A stretch of DNA of 64,000 nt from positions 3,348,001 to 3,412,000 of the forward strand of contig NZ_CP017141.1 of the NCBI RefSeq assembly GCF_001721645.1, in the 5' to 3' direction. Source of the stretch: Pedobacter steynii. Lineage in GTDB: Bacteria; Bacteroidota; Bacteroidia; Sphingobacteriales; Sphingobacteriaceae. How positions within the stretch are numbered: the first letter of the stretch is position 1; every line of letters starts with the position of its first letter. The notes beneath the pieces are model-generated. The model ran no database searches. It was not told the origin of the DNA and saw only the letters and a list, made by a program, of their open reading frames with translations. The position numbers and the translations under genes were made by a program. Of the stretch, positions 53,052 to 61,947 are shown one piece after another.

Positions 53052-54332
53052 TTATTTGCATTGATATGGGCTAATGTTGGTATTTGGTTTCCAGTTTTCA
53101 GGTTTTGCGATGTTAAGGAAATCAGCGTTCACAAAAACATTGTCGCCGGGTTGGTTAATACAGATGGAGTCCGGATTTAATGCAGTCCCTTTGGTAAGGA
53201 TATTACTGGTAATCCCATCATACATGATCCATGGAATCCGTTTATTCTTGCGTGTAGGTTCCAGTTTGTTCAACTGTGCTTCTGTGGCTACCAGTAGCTG
53301 ACCAATGCGATGCTCATATGCAGGTTTAGGAAAAGCAGGTCCCATTGCGATGGTATTGTCATGGATCCTGATGTTTTTAGGAATAGGAGAGTAATTGGCG
53401 TTGATTTTTTCTCCTGCTTTTTCATCTACCGCAAACCCTGAAGCAATGGTAATGGACGAGGTATTGTTGTTAATGATCTTGTTGTTGTTGATCTCTATAT
53501 CAGAAGCAGCCAGAATAATTATCCCACTTCCGGGAGATGCATTTCCTACTCCCCAGGTTGTTCCAAAGCTACCAGCCTTGGCAAAATTTCTGAAATTGTT
53601 ATCGTGGATGTTATTGTTATAAACTTTCACATGACCACCTCGTTTAGAAAGGTCCGGAAGGTCAAAAATCAAGAAGCCTGCAGTATTATTGTAAAACTCA
53701 TTGTCGTACACTTCTGCATTGGAGGTGTTTTCAATCTCGCAGCCAGCCACATTTTTTGCTGCCTTGCATTTCCTGACAATGGCGCTATCAGTCTGGCCAA
53801 CATAAATTCCGGCATCAGATGAACCTTCAGTATAGCAATTTTCAATCAATACGTTTTTGCAGAGAACGGGGTAAATGGCATAACCACCACTGGTAGAATC
53901 TGCCTTGCTCCATACGGCATGGAGATTGGTTACTGTGACGTTCACACTTTTGTTGATTTTTAAAAGATCTCCTTTGGAATCCCGGATGGTCATGCCATCA
54001 ATGGTAAAGCCTTTTACATCTGTTACCCGGATGCCTTCGCCGCCCTGAGTCTGACTGGAAAAATCCAGTACAGTCTTGTCATGGCCTTCTCCCTGAATGA
54101 GGATATGATTGACCTGAGCAATACTCAGGTTATCAAATTTATAGTTCCCTGCTTTAAGCAAAATGCTGGTGCTGTCCTTTAAAGATAGGAAAGCTTCTGC
54201 AATTTTAGCCTCTTCGCCAGGTTTAAAACTGAGGACTGTAGTGTATGTTTTTTGATCTGTTTTGGTGGTACAGGAACTCAGAATACCGATAATCAGTAGT
54301 AAGAGAAGTGCTGTAGTGATGGACTGTTTCAT
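53052..54332 (-). CDS. Parallel beta-helix lipoprotein
   Basis: A 426-residue protein. A signal peptide ends in the lipobox IGILSSCTTKTD, so Cys21 is probably lipidated. The body is made of short right-handed beta-helix rungs, seen in repeated patterns such as GFTIDGMTIRDSKGDLLKIN, NVLIENCYTEGSSDAGIYVG and VKVYNNNIHDNNFRNFAKAG. Such proteins bind or cleave polysaccharides, but no lyase signature is evident. It lies 22 bp after the TonB receptor and 2 bp before the cytochrome gene, consistent with one operon and a shared process. Confidence 0.8.
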   Translation of the reverse strand: MKQSITTALLLLLIIGILSSCTTKTDQKTYTTVLSFKPGEEAKIAEAFLSLKDSTSILLKAGNYKFDNLSIAQVNHILIQGEGHDKTVLDFSSQTQGGEGIRVTDVKGFTIDGMTIRDSKGDLLKINKSVNVTVTNLHAVWSKADSTSGGYAIYPVLCKNVLIENCYTEGSSDAGIYVGQTDSAIVRKCKAAKNVAGCEIENTSNAEVYDNEFYNNTAGFLIFDLPDLSKRGGHVKVYNNNIHDNNFRNFAKAGSFGTTWGVGNASPGSGIIILAASDIEINNNKIINNNTSSITIASGFAVDEKAGEKINANYSPIPKNIRIHDNTIAMGPAFPKPAYEHRIGQLLVATEAQLNKLEPTRKNKRIPWIMYDGITSNILTKGTALNPDSICINQPGDNVFVNADFLNIAKPENWKPNTNISPYQCK

Positions 54333-54354
54333 ATTTGGTTAGTTTTTTTGGTGA

Positions 54355-57108
54355 TTAAAAGATATTGTAGGCATAGGTGACATAATACACCGCTCCGATG
54401 TTAGGATTGGCAATCCCTGTTGTATAGTATTGATTGGTAATGTTCGTTGCACCGATTCTGATTCCTGAACGTGCTTTAATTAGTTTGTAACTGATCTGAG
54501 CATCAATAACAGTGGAACTAGGTACCTGTCCTTCGGCCAGGCCTCCGGAAACAACATAAAAATAGCCGGGTTTATAGCGGAGGCCGGTACTGAACGACCA
54601 TTCTTGTTTTTTACCAAAACCACTGTTTCCAAACTCCATATTGATGTGATAATCCGGAGTGTTGAAGTTGTTTACCTGACTGTTATTTTTATTCTTGATA
54701 TGGTCTGAAAAGTAATTGATTTTAGTAAGGAAATTATGGCCCAGATCCACGCTGACACTGGCTGCATAACCGTAAGTATTGACCATTTGCCCTCCGTTAA
54801 AGGCAATGTTGTATTGGATATAGGTGCTGTGGTCTTTAAATGCATTCACATCATTTGTACCTGGTGTATTGGCAACATTTGCATAGCCAATAAAGTTTTT
54901 CCAGGTAGAAAAATAACCCAATACATCAAAGATTACACGTTTTCCAATCAGTGCAGCATAGCCTAGTTCAAATGCATTAACAGATTGTGGTTTAATGTCA
55001 CTGTATTGGAATTTCTGAAGCACTCCTGCGTCGCCTGTTTGCTGGTATTTGCTGACACTTTCCAGGGTGTAAGGTGGATATTTATCGAACTGATAATTGT
55101 CGTTCAACAAAAGGGAAGATCCTCCTGATGAAAAGCTGTTGTAGCCATTGAGTGTGTTTTGCAGTGCCTGAATATTGGAAGGAAAGCTATAGGCATTCTG
55201 ATAAGAAAACCGGATGAAGTTTTCCTTAACGGCCTCAAATACCAGGGATGCTCTTGAGGTTACTTTGGGCGAGGAGAATAATGTGTTTTTATCGTAACGG
55301 AAAGAACTGCTGATGTTTAGCTTGTCGTCTGCAATTTTTTTTGCCAGCTGAACATAGGCACTGTATTCTTTAACGTTAATCGGTTTATTTTTATCTGGAA
55401 ATAAAGTGTTTTTGCTATTTAAACTGTATAGACGCCAGTTTACACCCGCGATCACACTCATGAATTTTACCTGCTCTGAAAAATTATACTGGGCCTCTGC
55501 ATTGTATAATTTACTCCGGTCAAGAAATAAAGTTCCTCCTTCGGAAATCGGGGTATTGGTAATGCTGTCTTTCAGGCGGTTAAATAATGGGCTGCCCAGC
55601 TCTGCACGCCCCTGATCTGCAAACGCTCGGGCGGCAAGATGTGCTTCATTTAATGCTGTTCCTCCCGCAAGCGAAGTGATTAGGCCATATGTATATTCAG
55701 GGTACCAGCCTCCGGTACCACCATCGTAACTTGTTTTCCAGGATTCATTAATGTATTGTGCGGTAGGTCCTGCAACAATCGTGCGGCCGGAATTTTCCTG
55801 AGTGGTATAAGTGCGGACAAACCACTTGTCGCTTTTAAGTTCCATTTTGTACTGCCCTACTTTAAAACCTTTCAGCTGGTACCTGGTATCGTTGGTATAG
55901 ACAATGTTACCTGTCCCGTAAGTCCCGGATATGAGTGCTTCAAGTTTTGGATTGATTTTATAGCGCAGTTCTGCATTTACTTTAAAAAGCTTCGCTTTAT
56001 TATCCAGATAGCCGTATTCAGGATAACCAGTTCTTGCCACATAATTGGGTTTGCCGATTAAAGGTTCAATAATAGGGGCAAGCGAAGGATCGCCTGCTAG
56101 AGCCGCCTCCAGAAAAGGATTGATATCCGTGGAAGTGGCACCTCCGTAATAGTTAACTCCGTTATAGTTGGGGTCAGTCAGGCTGCTTCCTGATCCATTT
56201 TTGTTACTGGCATCATTGGCAACCCAGTCCTTTGCCTGGGTATATTGAGCGTTGATTTTAAAAGCGAATTTCTCATTGATCTGCTTTGCATAACGAATGG
56301 TCCAATCATAATAAGGGGAGGTAGAAACGGGATCATTGTTGTTTTTGTTGTTCAGGTGGTTGGCGCCCTGCGTAACCAAAACACTTAATCCCTGGTATTT
56401 AAAAGGATCTTTGCCAGACATGATCATTGTTCCATTCAGGCCTCGGGAGCCATATAATGCGGATGAGGCGCCGGAGAGCATTTCTATGTTATCGACATCC
56501 AGTTGAGTTAAACTGATAGAAGAGCCTAAAGGAAAGTTAAGTCCTGGTGCCTGGTTGTCCATTCCATCCACAATCTGCGTGAAATTGGTATTTCCACTGG
56601 TATTAAATCCTCTGGTAGAAATACTGGTAAAGCCGATGCTGGATACGGTTACATCTACTCCCTTTAAACCCTGGATCATATCCATATAGTTTAACTGAGG
56701 GGAATTGCTGATTTCTTTACTGCTGATCTGTTCGATAGTGACGGGGGAGGCCAGCTTTTTTTGTACGGTACGGCTGGCAGAAACGACAACCTCCTGTCCG
56801 AGTACAGATGCGGGCTCCAGACTGATTTCAATACTAGCGGAAAAACTTTGAACAGATACTTCTTTAGATTCGAAGCCTATAGAAGAAACGATCAGAGTAA
56901 TGGGAAGCTTCTTAACTGTTTTCAATTGAAACCTTCCACGGTCATCAGAATAGGTACCTTCAGTTCCGTTTTTTACCCTTACAGATACCGCATATGCGGC
57001 TTCCTGTGTGGCGCTGTTCTTAATAGTTCCTTTGATTATATTTTGCGCCCTTAGCGAATCGGGCATACAGAAATAAAGAATCAGGCTAAGTAACATGACT
57101 TTGTTCAT
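54355..57108 (-). CDS. TonB-dependent receptor with carboxypeptidase-like N-terminal domain
   Basis: A 917-residue outer-membrane receptor. The signal peptide ends PDSLRAQ. A carboxypeptidase-regulatory-like domain (IIKGTIKNSATQEAAYAVSV, about 24-105) precedes the plug, which carries VVVSASRTVQKKLASPVTIE, the region near the TonB box, and the conserved LNGTMIMSGKDPF turn. The barrel ends in the aromatic strand VYYVTYAYNIF. It is the first gene of the receptor/beta-helix/cytochrome run, 88 bp downstream of the TetR gene. The ligand is unknown; there is no SusD partner. Confidence 0.9.
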   Translation of the reverse strand: MNKVMLLSLILYFCMPDSLRAQNIIKGTIKNSATQEAAYAVSVRVKNGTEGTYSDDRGRFQLKTVKKLPITLIVSSIGFESKEVSVQSFSASIEISLEPASVLGQEVVVSASRTVQKKLASPVTIEQISSKEISNSPQLNYMDMIQGLKGVDVTVSSIGFTSISTRGFNTSGNTNFTQIVDGMDNQAPGLNFPLGSSISLTQLDVDNIEMLSGASSALYGSRGLNGTMIMSGKDPFKYQGLSVLVTQGANHLNNKNNNDPVSTSPYYDWTIRYAKQINEKFAFKINAQYTQAKDWVANDASNKNGSGSSLTDPNYNGVNYYGGATSTDINPFLEAALAGDPSLAPIIEPLIGKPNYVARTGYPEYGYLDNKAKLFKVNAELRYKINPKLEALISGTYGTGNIVYTNDTRYQLKGFKVGQYKMELKSDKWFVRTYTTQENSGRTIVAGPTAQYINESWKTSYDGGTGGWYPEYTYGLITSLAGGTALNEAHLAARAFADQGRAELGSPLFNRLKDSITNTPISEGGTLFLDRSKLYNAEAQYNFSEQVKFMSVIAGVNWRLYSLNSKNTLFPDKNKPINVKEYSAYVQLAKKIADDKLNISSSFRYDKNTLFSSPKVTSRASLVFEAVKENFIRFSYQNAYSFPSNIQALQNTLNGYNSFSSGGSSLLLNDNYQFDKYPPYTLESVSKYQQTGDAGVLQKFQYSDIKPQSVNAFELGYAALIGKRVIFDVLGYFSTWKNFIGYANVANTPGTNDVNAFKDHSTYIQYNIAFNGGQMVNTYGYAASVSVDLGHNFLTKINYFSDHIKNKNNSQVNNFNTPDYHINMEFGNSGFGKKQEWSFSTGLRYKPGYFYVVSGGLAEGQVPSSTVIDAQISYKLIKARSGIRIGATNITNQYYTTGIANPNIGAVYYVTYAYNIF

Positions 57109-57196
57109 ATTTGGTTTGGTTTAGGTTCGCAACAAAATTTTAAACAATAAAATAGCCTACTATCCCTTTAACCGCAATGAAACTAAGAGCGTATCG

Positions 57197-57799
57197 CTAT
57201 TTTCTTATTCCTGTAAAGATCAGTGATACCAGAAATTTGATATCCTGAAGACTTTGTGTGTAATCAATTTCAGTTTCTCCTTTCAAAATCGCCTGTTGTT
57301 CCACACTGTGTTTTAAAGCATCGGTCAGGTTGATCAATACAGATGCGGTATTTTCCGGATCTGTCATCATCAGATTTTCTTCTTTTGCCGCCTTTTCGAG
57401 AAGCTGAGTCAGAAAGATCTTCTCTCTTTTCATCAGTGCATGGTACAATTCAAAAAAACGTGGCAGGATCTTATTGAGGGTATCTACCGATACCCGGTTC
57501 ATATTGAGCACGTTTTTATAATAATTGAACCTCGACTCCAGATAAAAAGCAGTCCTGTTTTCTATTCCTTCTTTAAGTAAGGTGGTTGCCTGCAGGGAAT
57601 TGATAAAATCTTCTCCCTCTTTGAGTGCCACTTCGATAAATATATCTTCCTTATTCTTATAGTAATAATATAATGATGCCTTATTGAGGCCAACGGCCTG
57701 CGCAATGTCATCCAGGGTAGTCTTATCGAGGCCAAATTTTGCAAAACACTGCATGGCGGATCTTCCTATCTTTTCCTTTACCAATTCTTTTTTACTCAT
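57197..57799 (-). CDS. TetR/AcrR-family transcriptional regulator
   Basis: A 200-residue repressor-type protein. The N-terminal helix-turn-helix reads CFAKFGLDKTTLDDIAQAVG then LNKASLYYYYKNKEDIF (about residues 19-55). The remaining ligand-binding domain is all-helical and variable, as is normal for the family. It is transcribed in the same direction as the TonB receptor behind it and has a near-perfect palindrome upstream of its own start. It probably controls the receptor/beta-helix/cytochrome run in response to a small, perhaps hydrophobic, molecule; that is inference. Confidence 0.92.
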   Translation of the reverse strand: MSKKELVKEKIGRSAMQCFAKFGLDKTTLDDIAQAVGLNKASLYYYYKNKEDIFIEVALKEGEDFINSLQATTLLKEGIENRTAFYLESRFNYYKNVLNMNRVSVDTLNKILPRFFELYHALMKREKIFLTQLLEKAAKEENLMMTDPENTASVLINLTDALKHSVEQQAILKGETEIDYTQSLQDIKFLVSLIFTGIRK

Positions 57800-57837
57800 A
57801 TCCCTTCCTTAAAACTATAAACATATTTTCAATAATC

Positions 57838-57860
57838 CAAATGTTTTAACAAAACGTTTG
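57838..57860. promoter_or_regulatory. Near-palindrome upstream of the TetR gene
   Basis: CAAATGTTTT (57838-57847) and AAAACGTTTG (57851-57860) are inverted arms with a single mismatch around AAC. It begins 39 bp before the TetR start, a normal position for an autoregulatory TetR operator. Confidence 0.5.
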
Positions 57861-58065
57861 AAAATTGAAAAAGCAAATGTTGATTCTTGTAAACTTAAGT
57901 ATTTATTGGTTTTATTGCAGCGGTTGGTCTGCGATAGAAAACAGGCTACAGTGTTGAATGTAAAGTGTATTAACTGAATGCAGAAAAAGTTAATTTAAAT
58001 ATAACCTTTCAATAAAATTCAGACCACATTGTTTTTGTTTCTTCGCTTCCAAATAAAATTCTCTT

Positions 58066-58668
58066 ATGGTAGGCCTTAAGAACTTTGAACATGTATACAT
58101 CCATCGTTGGGAAAAATTATATGCTTTTTGTTTTAGAATGACGGGTGATGAACATATTGCTCAAAATATTGTCCAGGACATTTTTACAGATCTTTGGGAG
58201 AGACGGGATGAGGTAGATATGCTGTCTATTGAGTCTTACTTATTCGGAGCAGCAAAAAATCAGGTACTAAAAGAGTATGGGAAAAAGAAGCTGGATGCGG
58301 GGGATATGGAAGAAGAGCTCCTGATTGAAAGGAGTAAAAAACAAAAACTTTCTGAAGCGGAACACCATCTGCTGGATAACTTTTTTACAGAGGAATATAA
58401 TCATGCAGAATGGAGCACTGAGATTACTGAATCCAAAGCACATATTTCAGCAAACATCTATCAAAAGGTCAAGAAGAAAAGCCAGCTAATTAGACCTTTT
58501 CGTAATCATTACAGGTACGCTATTGCGGCAACTATCCTATTGATTGCGGCAGTTGGCATTTTATCAAAACCCAAGGCAAAAGAGAAAGAAATTGTCGTCA
58601 GGACCACGTCCGTAACAGATTCAGTAAAATCGAATGGTGGTTTATTACACCTGGAAACAATAAAATAG
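58066..58668 (+). CDS. Sigma-70 region 2 fused to a FecR-like anti-sigma N-terminus and membrane helix
   Basis: A 200-residue protein of unusual make-up. Residues about 6-72 are an ECF sigma region 2 (FEHVYIHRWEKLYAFCFRMT, then IVQDIFTDLWERRDEVDMLS and YLFGAAKNQVLKEYGKKK). Region 4, needed to bind the -35 element, is absent. Residues about 98-160 resemble the cytoplasmic start of FecR anti-sigma factors (HHLLDNFFTEEYNHAEWSTE). A single transmembrane helix follows (about 163-180, RYAIAATILLIAAVGIL), then only about 20 residues outside, without the FecR domain. It could be a membrane-tethered decoy for a sigma partner or the remains of a fecI/fecR deletion. The last codons lie in a long inverted repeat. 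Confidence 0.72.
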   Translation: MVGLKNFEHVYIHRWEKLYAFCFRMTGDEHIAQNIVQDIFTDLWERRDEVDMLSIESYLFGAAKNQVLKEYGKKKLDAGDMEEELLIERSKKQKLSEAEHHLLDNFFTEEYNHAEWSTEITESKAHISANIYQKVKKKSQLIRPFRNHYRYAIAATILLIAAVGILSKPKAKEKEIVVRTTSVTDSVKSNGGLLHLETIK

Positions 58669-58706
58669 GGTACCCCCAAAAGGTACCCTATTTTATTGTT
58701 TCCAGG
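58650..58706. terminator. 25-bp perfect inverted repeat between convergent genes
   Basis: The arms 58650-58674 and 58682-58706 are perfectly complementary around a 7-nt loop. The left arm includes the final codons and stop of the sigma/FecR chimera; the right arm ends 9 bp before the OmpA-like gene stop at 58715. As RNA from either strand it forms a long stem with T-rich portions inside, so a bidirectional terminator is likely. Confidence 0.75.
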
Positions 58707-58714
58707 AAAGGCTG

Positions 58715-59236
58715 TTATTTTAATAAAGTGATCTCTACTCTTCTGTTTTTTAATCTGCCTTCTTTGGTTTTGTTATCATCAATGGGTTTACTATCGCCAA
58801 GGCCAGCTGTTGTCATTCTTTCTGCGCTAATTCCCAAACTAATCAGATAGGTTTTAACTGAAACCGCGCGCTTTTCAGAAAGCCATTGATTGTATTTTGC
58901 CTCTCCGGTTTTATCGGAATGGCCTTCGATAAGAATTCCTCTTGATTTGTCCTTTTCCACGATTATCCTGGCAACATCCGCAATCCGTTTTTTGGATTCC
59001 TGATTTAATATAGAGGAGTTGGTAGGGAATAGAATCTCTGAACTGAAGGTGAATTTGATACCTGCTTCGATTCTTTCTACCTGATCCTGAGGTAGGTCTT
59101 TTTTTATTTTATCCAGTTCTGTATCGGCTGTTTTTTCTACTGGATGTGGTGTAGTTGGAACGACCTTCTTTTTGGTTTTGCAGGAAAGGGTAACGGTAAG
59201 CAATAATGCTAAAACAAGTTTAGTTGTGTGTGTCAT
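58715..59236 (-). CDS. OmpA-family peptidoglycan-binding lipoprotein
   Basis: A 173-residue protein. ATG 59236 gives a signal peptide and lipobox (LALLLTVTLSCKTK), with Cys18 as lipidation site; longer frames from 59386 add non-signal sequence. The C-terminal OmpA domain has the peptidoglycan-binding block ILIEGHSDKTGEAKYNQWLS then EKRAVSVKTYLISLGI and ends GRLKNRRVEITLLK, which includes the conserved Asp and Arg (NRRVEI). It anchors the outer membrane to the cell wall. Divergent from the siderophore-type receptor. Confidence 0.92.
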   Translation of the reverse strand: MTHTTKLVLALLLTVTLSCKTKKKVVPTTPHPVEKTADTELDKIKKDLPQDQVERIEAGIKFTFSSEILFPTNSSILNQESKKRIADVARIIVEKDKSRGILIEGHSDKTGEAKYNQWLSEKRAVSVKTYLISLGISAERMTTAGLGDSKPIDDNKTKEGRLKNRRVEITLLK

Positions 59237-59374
59237 TGGAAATTTATTGAAGCGTAAATATAAGCATGTCAAAGATTTTAATCCGGTAAGTTTTTCGTTG
59301 CAAAATTTCTGGAGCCTGATTTGGGAAATATAAAAAGAGTTGTTGTTATTTAGATTAGTTCTTATTAATGTTTC

Positions 59375-59382
59375 TACATTTG
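59375..59382 (+). promoter_or_regulatory. -7 element upstream of the siderophore-type receptor
   Basis: TACATTTG fits TAnnTTTG and lies 16 bp before the receptor ATG at 59399. The expected -33 region has no exact TTTG. I saw no clear Fur box. Confidence 0.4.
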
Positions 59383-59398
59383 TCAAAAAAAGCTTTAT

Positions 59399-61750
59399 AT
59401 GATAAAATACTTACTCTTTTCAATTTTATTAGTCTCGTTTTCCTGTGCTTTTGCGCAGAATATTAAAGTTCAGGGGACGATAACTGATCAGCAAACGGGC
59501 GTTCCATTTGCAACTATTACTGCTGATCATCAGACGAAAACATCAAGTGATCATAAGGGAAATTATTCTTTTTTTGTAAAACAAGGTCAGTCAATTGCGT
59601 TAAAAGTTTATGCAGTAGGATATCGGGTACTGAACTTGAGCTATACTTTACACCGGGATACCACCATAAATTTAGCGCTGGAAGTAGAATCCAATACGCT
59701 GGATAACGTGATTATTTCTGCAACCCGTTCAGCAGAAAACATTAAGAATATTACTTCCTCAGTGAGTGTTATTTCTAAAAAGAAACTGGAGACTGAAATG
59801 GCTATTAATCCAGATTTGAGTACCATCTTAGCGAACCAGGTTCCCGGGTTTGCACCCACAGCCCAAACAGGAAATAATGTCGGACAGAATCTTCGCGGAA
59901 GGCCAATGCTGGTAATGGTCGATGGGGTAAGTCAATCTTCACCTTTAAGGAATGCAGAAGTGGACCTTCGGTCAATAGATCCTTCCGTTTTACAGCAGGT
60001 AGAGGTGTTAAAGGGAGCTACTGCGATTTATGGAAATGGTGCGGCAGGAGGGCTTGTTAACTATGTGACCCTGGTCCCTGATACCGCGGCGAAATTTGCA
60101 GGAAAAACCCAGGTAAACTTGAATGGGTCCCTGGTAAACATGAAAAATTCTGCAGGGGGCCGCTTTAACCAGATGGTGTACGGAAAAATCGGGAAGTTCG
60201 ATTACGTGGCCAGTGGAACTTATGAACAAACCGGAGAATATAAAGATTCAAAAGGTGATGTTGTAGGCCCTAATTATAGTTTAGGAGAAACGGATAGCTA
60301 TAATGCATTTGCGAAAATTGGATATGTACCGGCAAGGAATCAACGTGTTCAATTCATATATAACACCTATAGTAGCTTGCAGAATAGCAATTTTACGTTA
60401 GTAAATGGGAATCTGGCCACTGGTCAGAAGGCGACGGGAGTTTTAGGAAAGCCGCTTGGAAAACCAACTGGCGTAAAGTATAATCACAATTTCCATTTAT
60501 CTTATCAGATAGATAGTTTGTTTAAAAACACGAATCTGAATATAGATGCATTTTATCAAAAACGTCAGGATGTATTTTATGTGTCTTTAGGCAGATTTGA
60601 CGGAGGAGATGGACAGTCGCTTGCAACAAACGATAAGAAAGGTGCTCGTTTATTCCTGCAAAGTTGGATAGTTAAAGAATCACAAATAAATTTAAGTGTT
60701 GCTTATGGACTGGATTTTATGAAAGACAAAACAGCTCAGCCATTGGAAGACGGCAGAATTTGGGTGCCGACAATGGATATGATCAATCTTGCGCCGTTTG
60801 CACAGGCAAACTTAAATCTCTTTAAAGATCTGATCTTTAAGACGGGAGTACGCTATGAGCGCGTGAATATCCGAGTAGATGATTATCGCACGCTACGCAC
60901 TACCAATGCAGCCGGTGCAACGCTTACGCCGTCATTTGACGTTACGGGAGGAAACCTTAAATATGGAACCTATCTTTTTAATGCTGCTTTAAAATATAAC
61001 AGGTACGCTATATTTAGTCCTTTCGTAAGTTTCTCTCAGGGATTTTCTGTAATGGACATTGGTCTTGCATTAAGGGATGCAAAGGTTAAAAGTATAGATA
61101 AAATTAATACTGATGCAGTAAAAGTGAACAATTACGAAGCAGGTTTTGAAACTGTTTATGAGGGGTTGTCGTTCTCTGCCTCTGCTTATACCAGCACTTC
61201 GAAGTTAGGGATAGAAGTGGTTTATGATGCTGCGACAGATCAGTTTAATACGAGCAGAAGCCCGGAAAGGATCTATGGATTTGAGCTTGCCGCTAATTAT
61301 TCTTTGCTGCCTTCATTGGAATTTGGTGCCAGTTACAGCTATACCGAAGGCAAACGAGACCTGAATGGTAATGGCAAATATGATGATGTAGAAGATATGT
61401 ATTTGAATGGCCGACGTATTTCTGCACCAAAATATACGGGAATCATTACTTACAGACCTGTTAAATTATTGGAACTTAGCCTTAACTATACTGGCATTGG
61501 TTCACGTAATCGTTTCCAGAAAAATGCCAATGGAATTTATAATGGTAATGAAGGAGCGGTCAAAGCTTATCACTTATTTAGCTTTGCCGGAAATTATCGG
61601 ATAAATAAAACTACCAGATTGAGTCTTGGGGTTGAAAATTTGTTTAATCAGGATTACTTCCCAGCAAGGGCCCAATGGTTTATGCAGCCAGGGTTTTATT
61701 CAAAAGGAAGGGGTACTGCTGTTAACCTTGGACTATCCATCAGCTATTAA
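59399..61750 (+). CDS. TonB-dependent receptor, siderophore type
   Basis: A 783-residue outer-membrane receptor. The signal peptide ends SCAFAQ. A carboxypeptidase-like domain follows (VQGTITDQQTGVPFATITAD, about 23-100). The plug carries VIISATRSAENIKNITSSVS near the TonB-box region and QQVEVLKGATAIYGNGAAGG, a pattern shared with ferric-siderophore receptors such as IutA. The barrel ends with VENLFNQDYFPARAQWF and a final strand NLGLSISY. No siderophore biosynthesis gene is in the window, so it would use an external chelate. A clear terminator follows. Confidence 0.88.
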   Translation: MIKYLLFSILLVSFSCAFAQNIKVQGTITDQQTGVPFATITADHQTKTSSDHKGNYSFFVKQGQSIALKVYAVGYRVLNLSYTLHRDTTINLALEVESNTLDNVIISATRSAENIKNITSSVSVISKKKLETEMAINPDLSTILANQVPGFAPTAQTGNNVGQNLRGRPMLVMVDGVSQSSPLRNAEVDLRSIDPSVLQQVEVLKGATAIYGNGAAGGLVNYVTLVPDTAAKFAGKTQVNLNGSLVNMKNSAGGRFNQMVYGKIGKFDYVASGTYEQTGEYKDSKGDVVGPNYSLGETDSYNAFAKIGYVPARNQRVQFIYNTYSSLQNSNFTLVNGNLATGQKATGVLGKPLGKPTGVKYNHNFHLSYQIDSLFKNTNLNIDAFYQKRQDVFYVSLGRFDGGDGQSLATNDKKGARLFLQSWIVKESQINLSVAYGLDFMKDKTAQPLEDGRIWVPTMDMINLAPFAQANLNLFKDLIFKTGVRYERVNIRVDDYRTLRTTNAAGATLTPSFDVTGGNLKYGTYLFNAALKYNRYAIFSPFVSFSQGFSVMDIGLALRDAKVKSIDKINTDAVKVNNYEAGFETVYEGLSFSASAYTSTSKLGIEVVYDAATDQFNTSRSPERIYGFELAANYSLLPSLEFGASYSYTEGKRDLNGNGKYDDVEDMYLNGRRISAPKYTGIITYRPVKLLELSLNYTGIGSRNRFQKNANGIYNGNEGAVKAYHLFSFAGNYRINKTTRLSLGVENLFNQDYFPARAQWFMQPGFYSKGRGTAVNLGLSISY

Positions 61751-61766
61751 AACGGGTTAATCAAAT

Positions 61767-61802
61767 AAAAAAAGCTGCATCATTTCTGATGCAGCTTTTT
61801 TT
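61767..61802 (+). terminator. Terminator after the siderophore-type receptor
   Basis: A 16-bp A/T-flanked stem built on GCTGCATCA (61774-61782) and TGATGCAGC (61787-61795), loop TTTC, with seven A before and seven T after. Its symmetry would also allow it to act in the other direction. Confidence 0.9.
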
Positions 61803-61947
61803 ATTTCTTCAGGAATTTTTCTTCAAAAGGAGCTTTATTTCTTGCTCAGGATATCGGATTAATGTTGAATTTTTGCTCTGGCGCTCCTGAAATTGGATCA
61901 GCAAACGAGAGATTTGTATATTGCGGCCAAAAATTTTAATCCATTAT

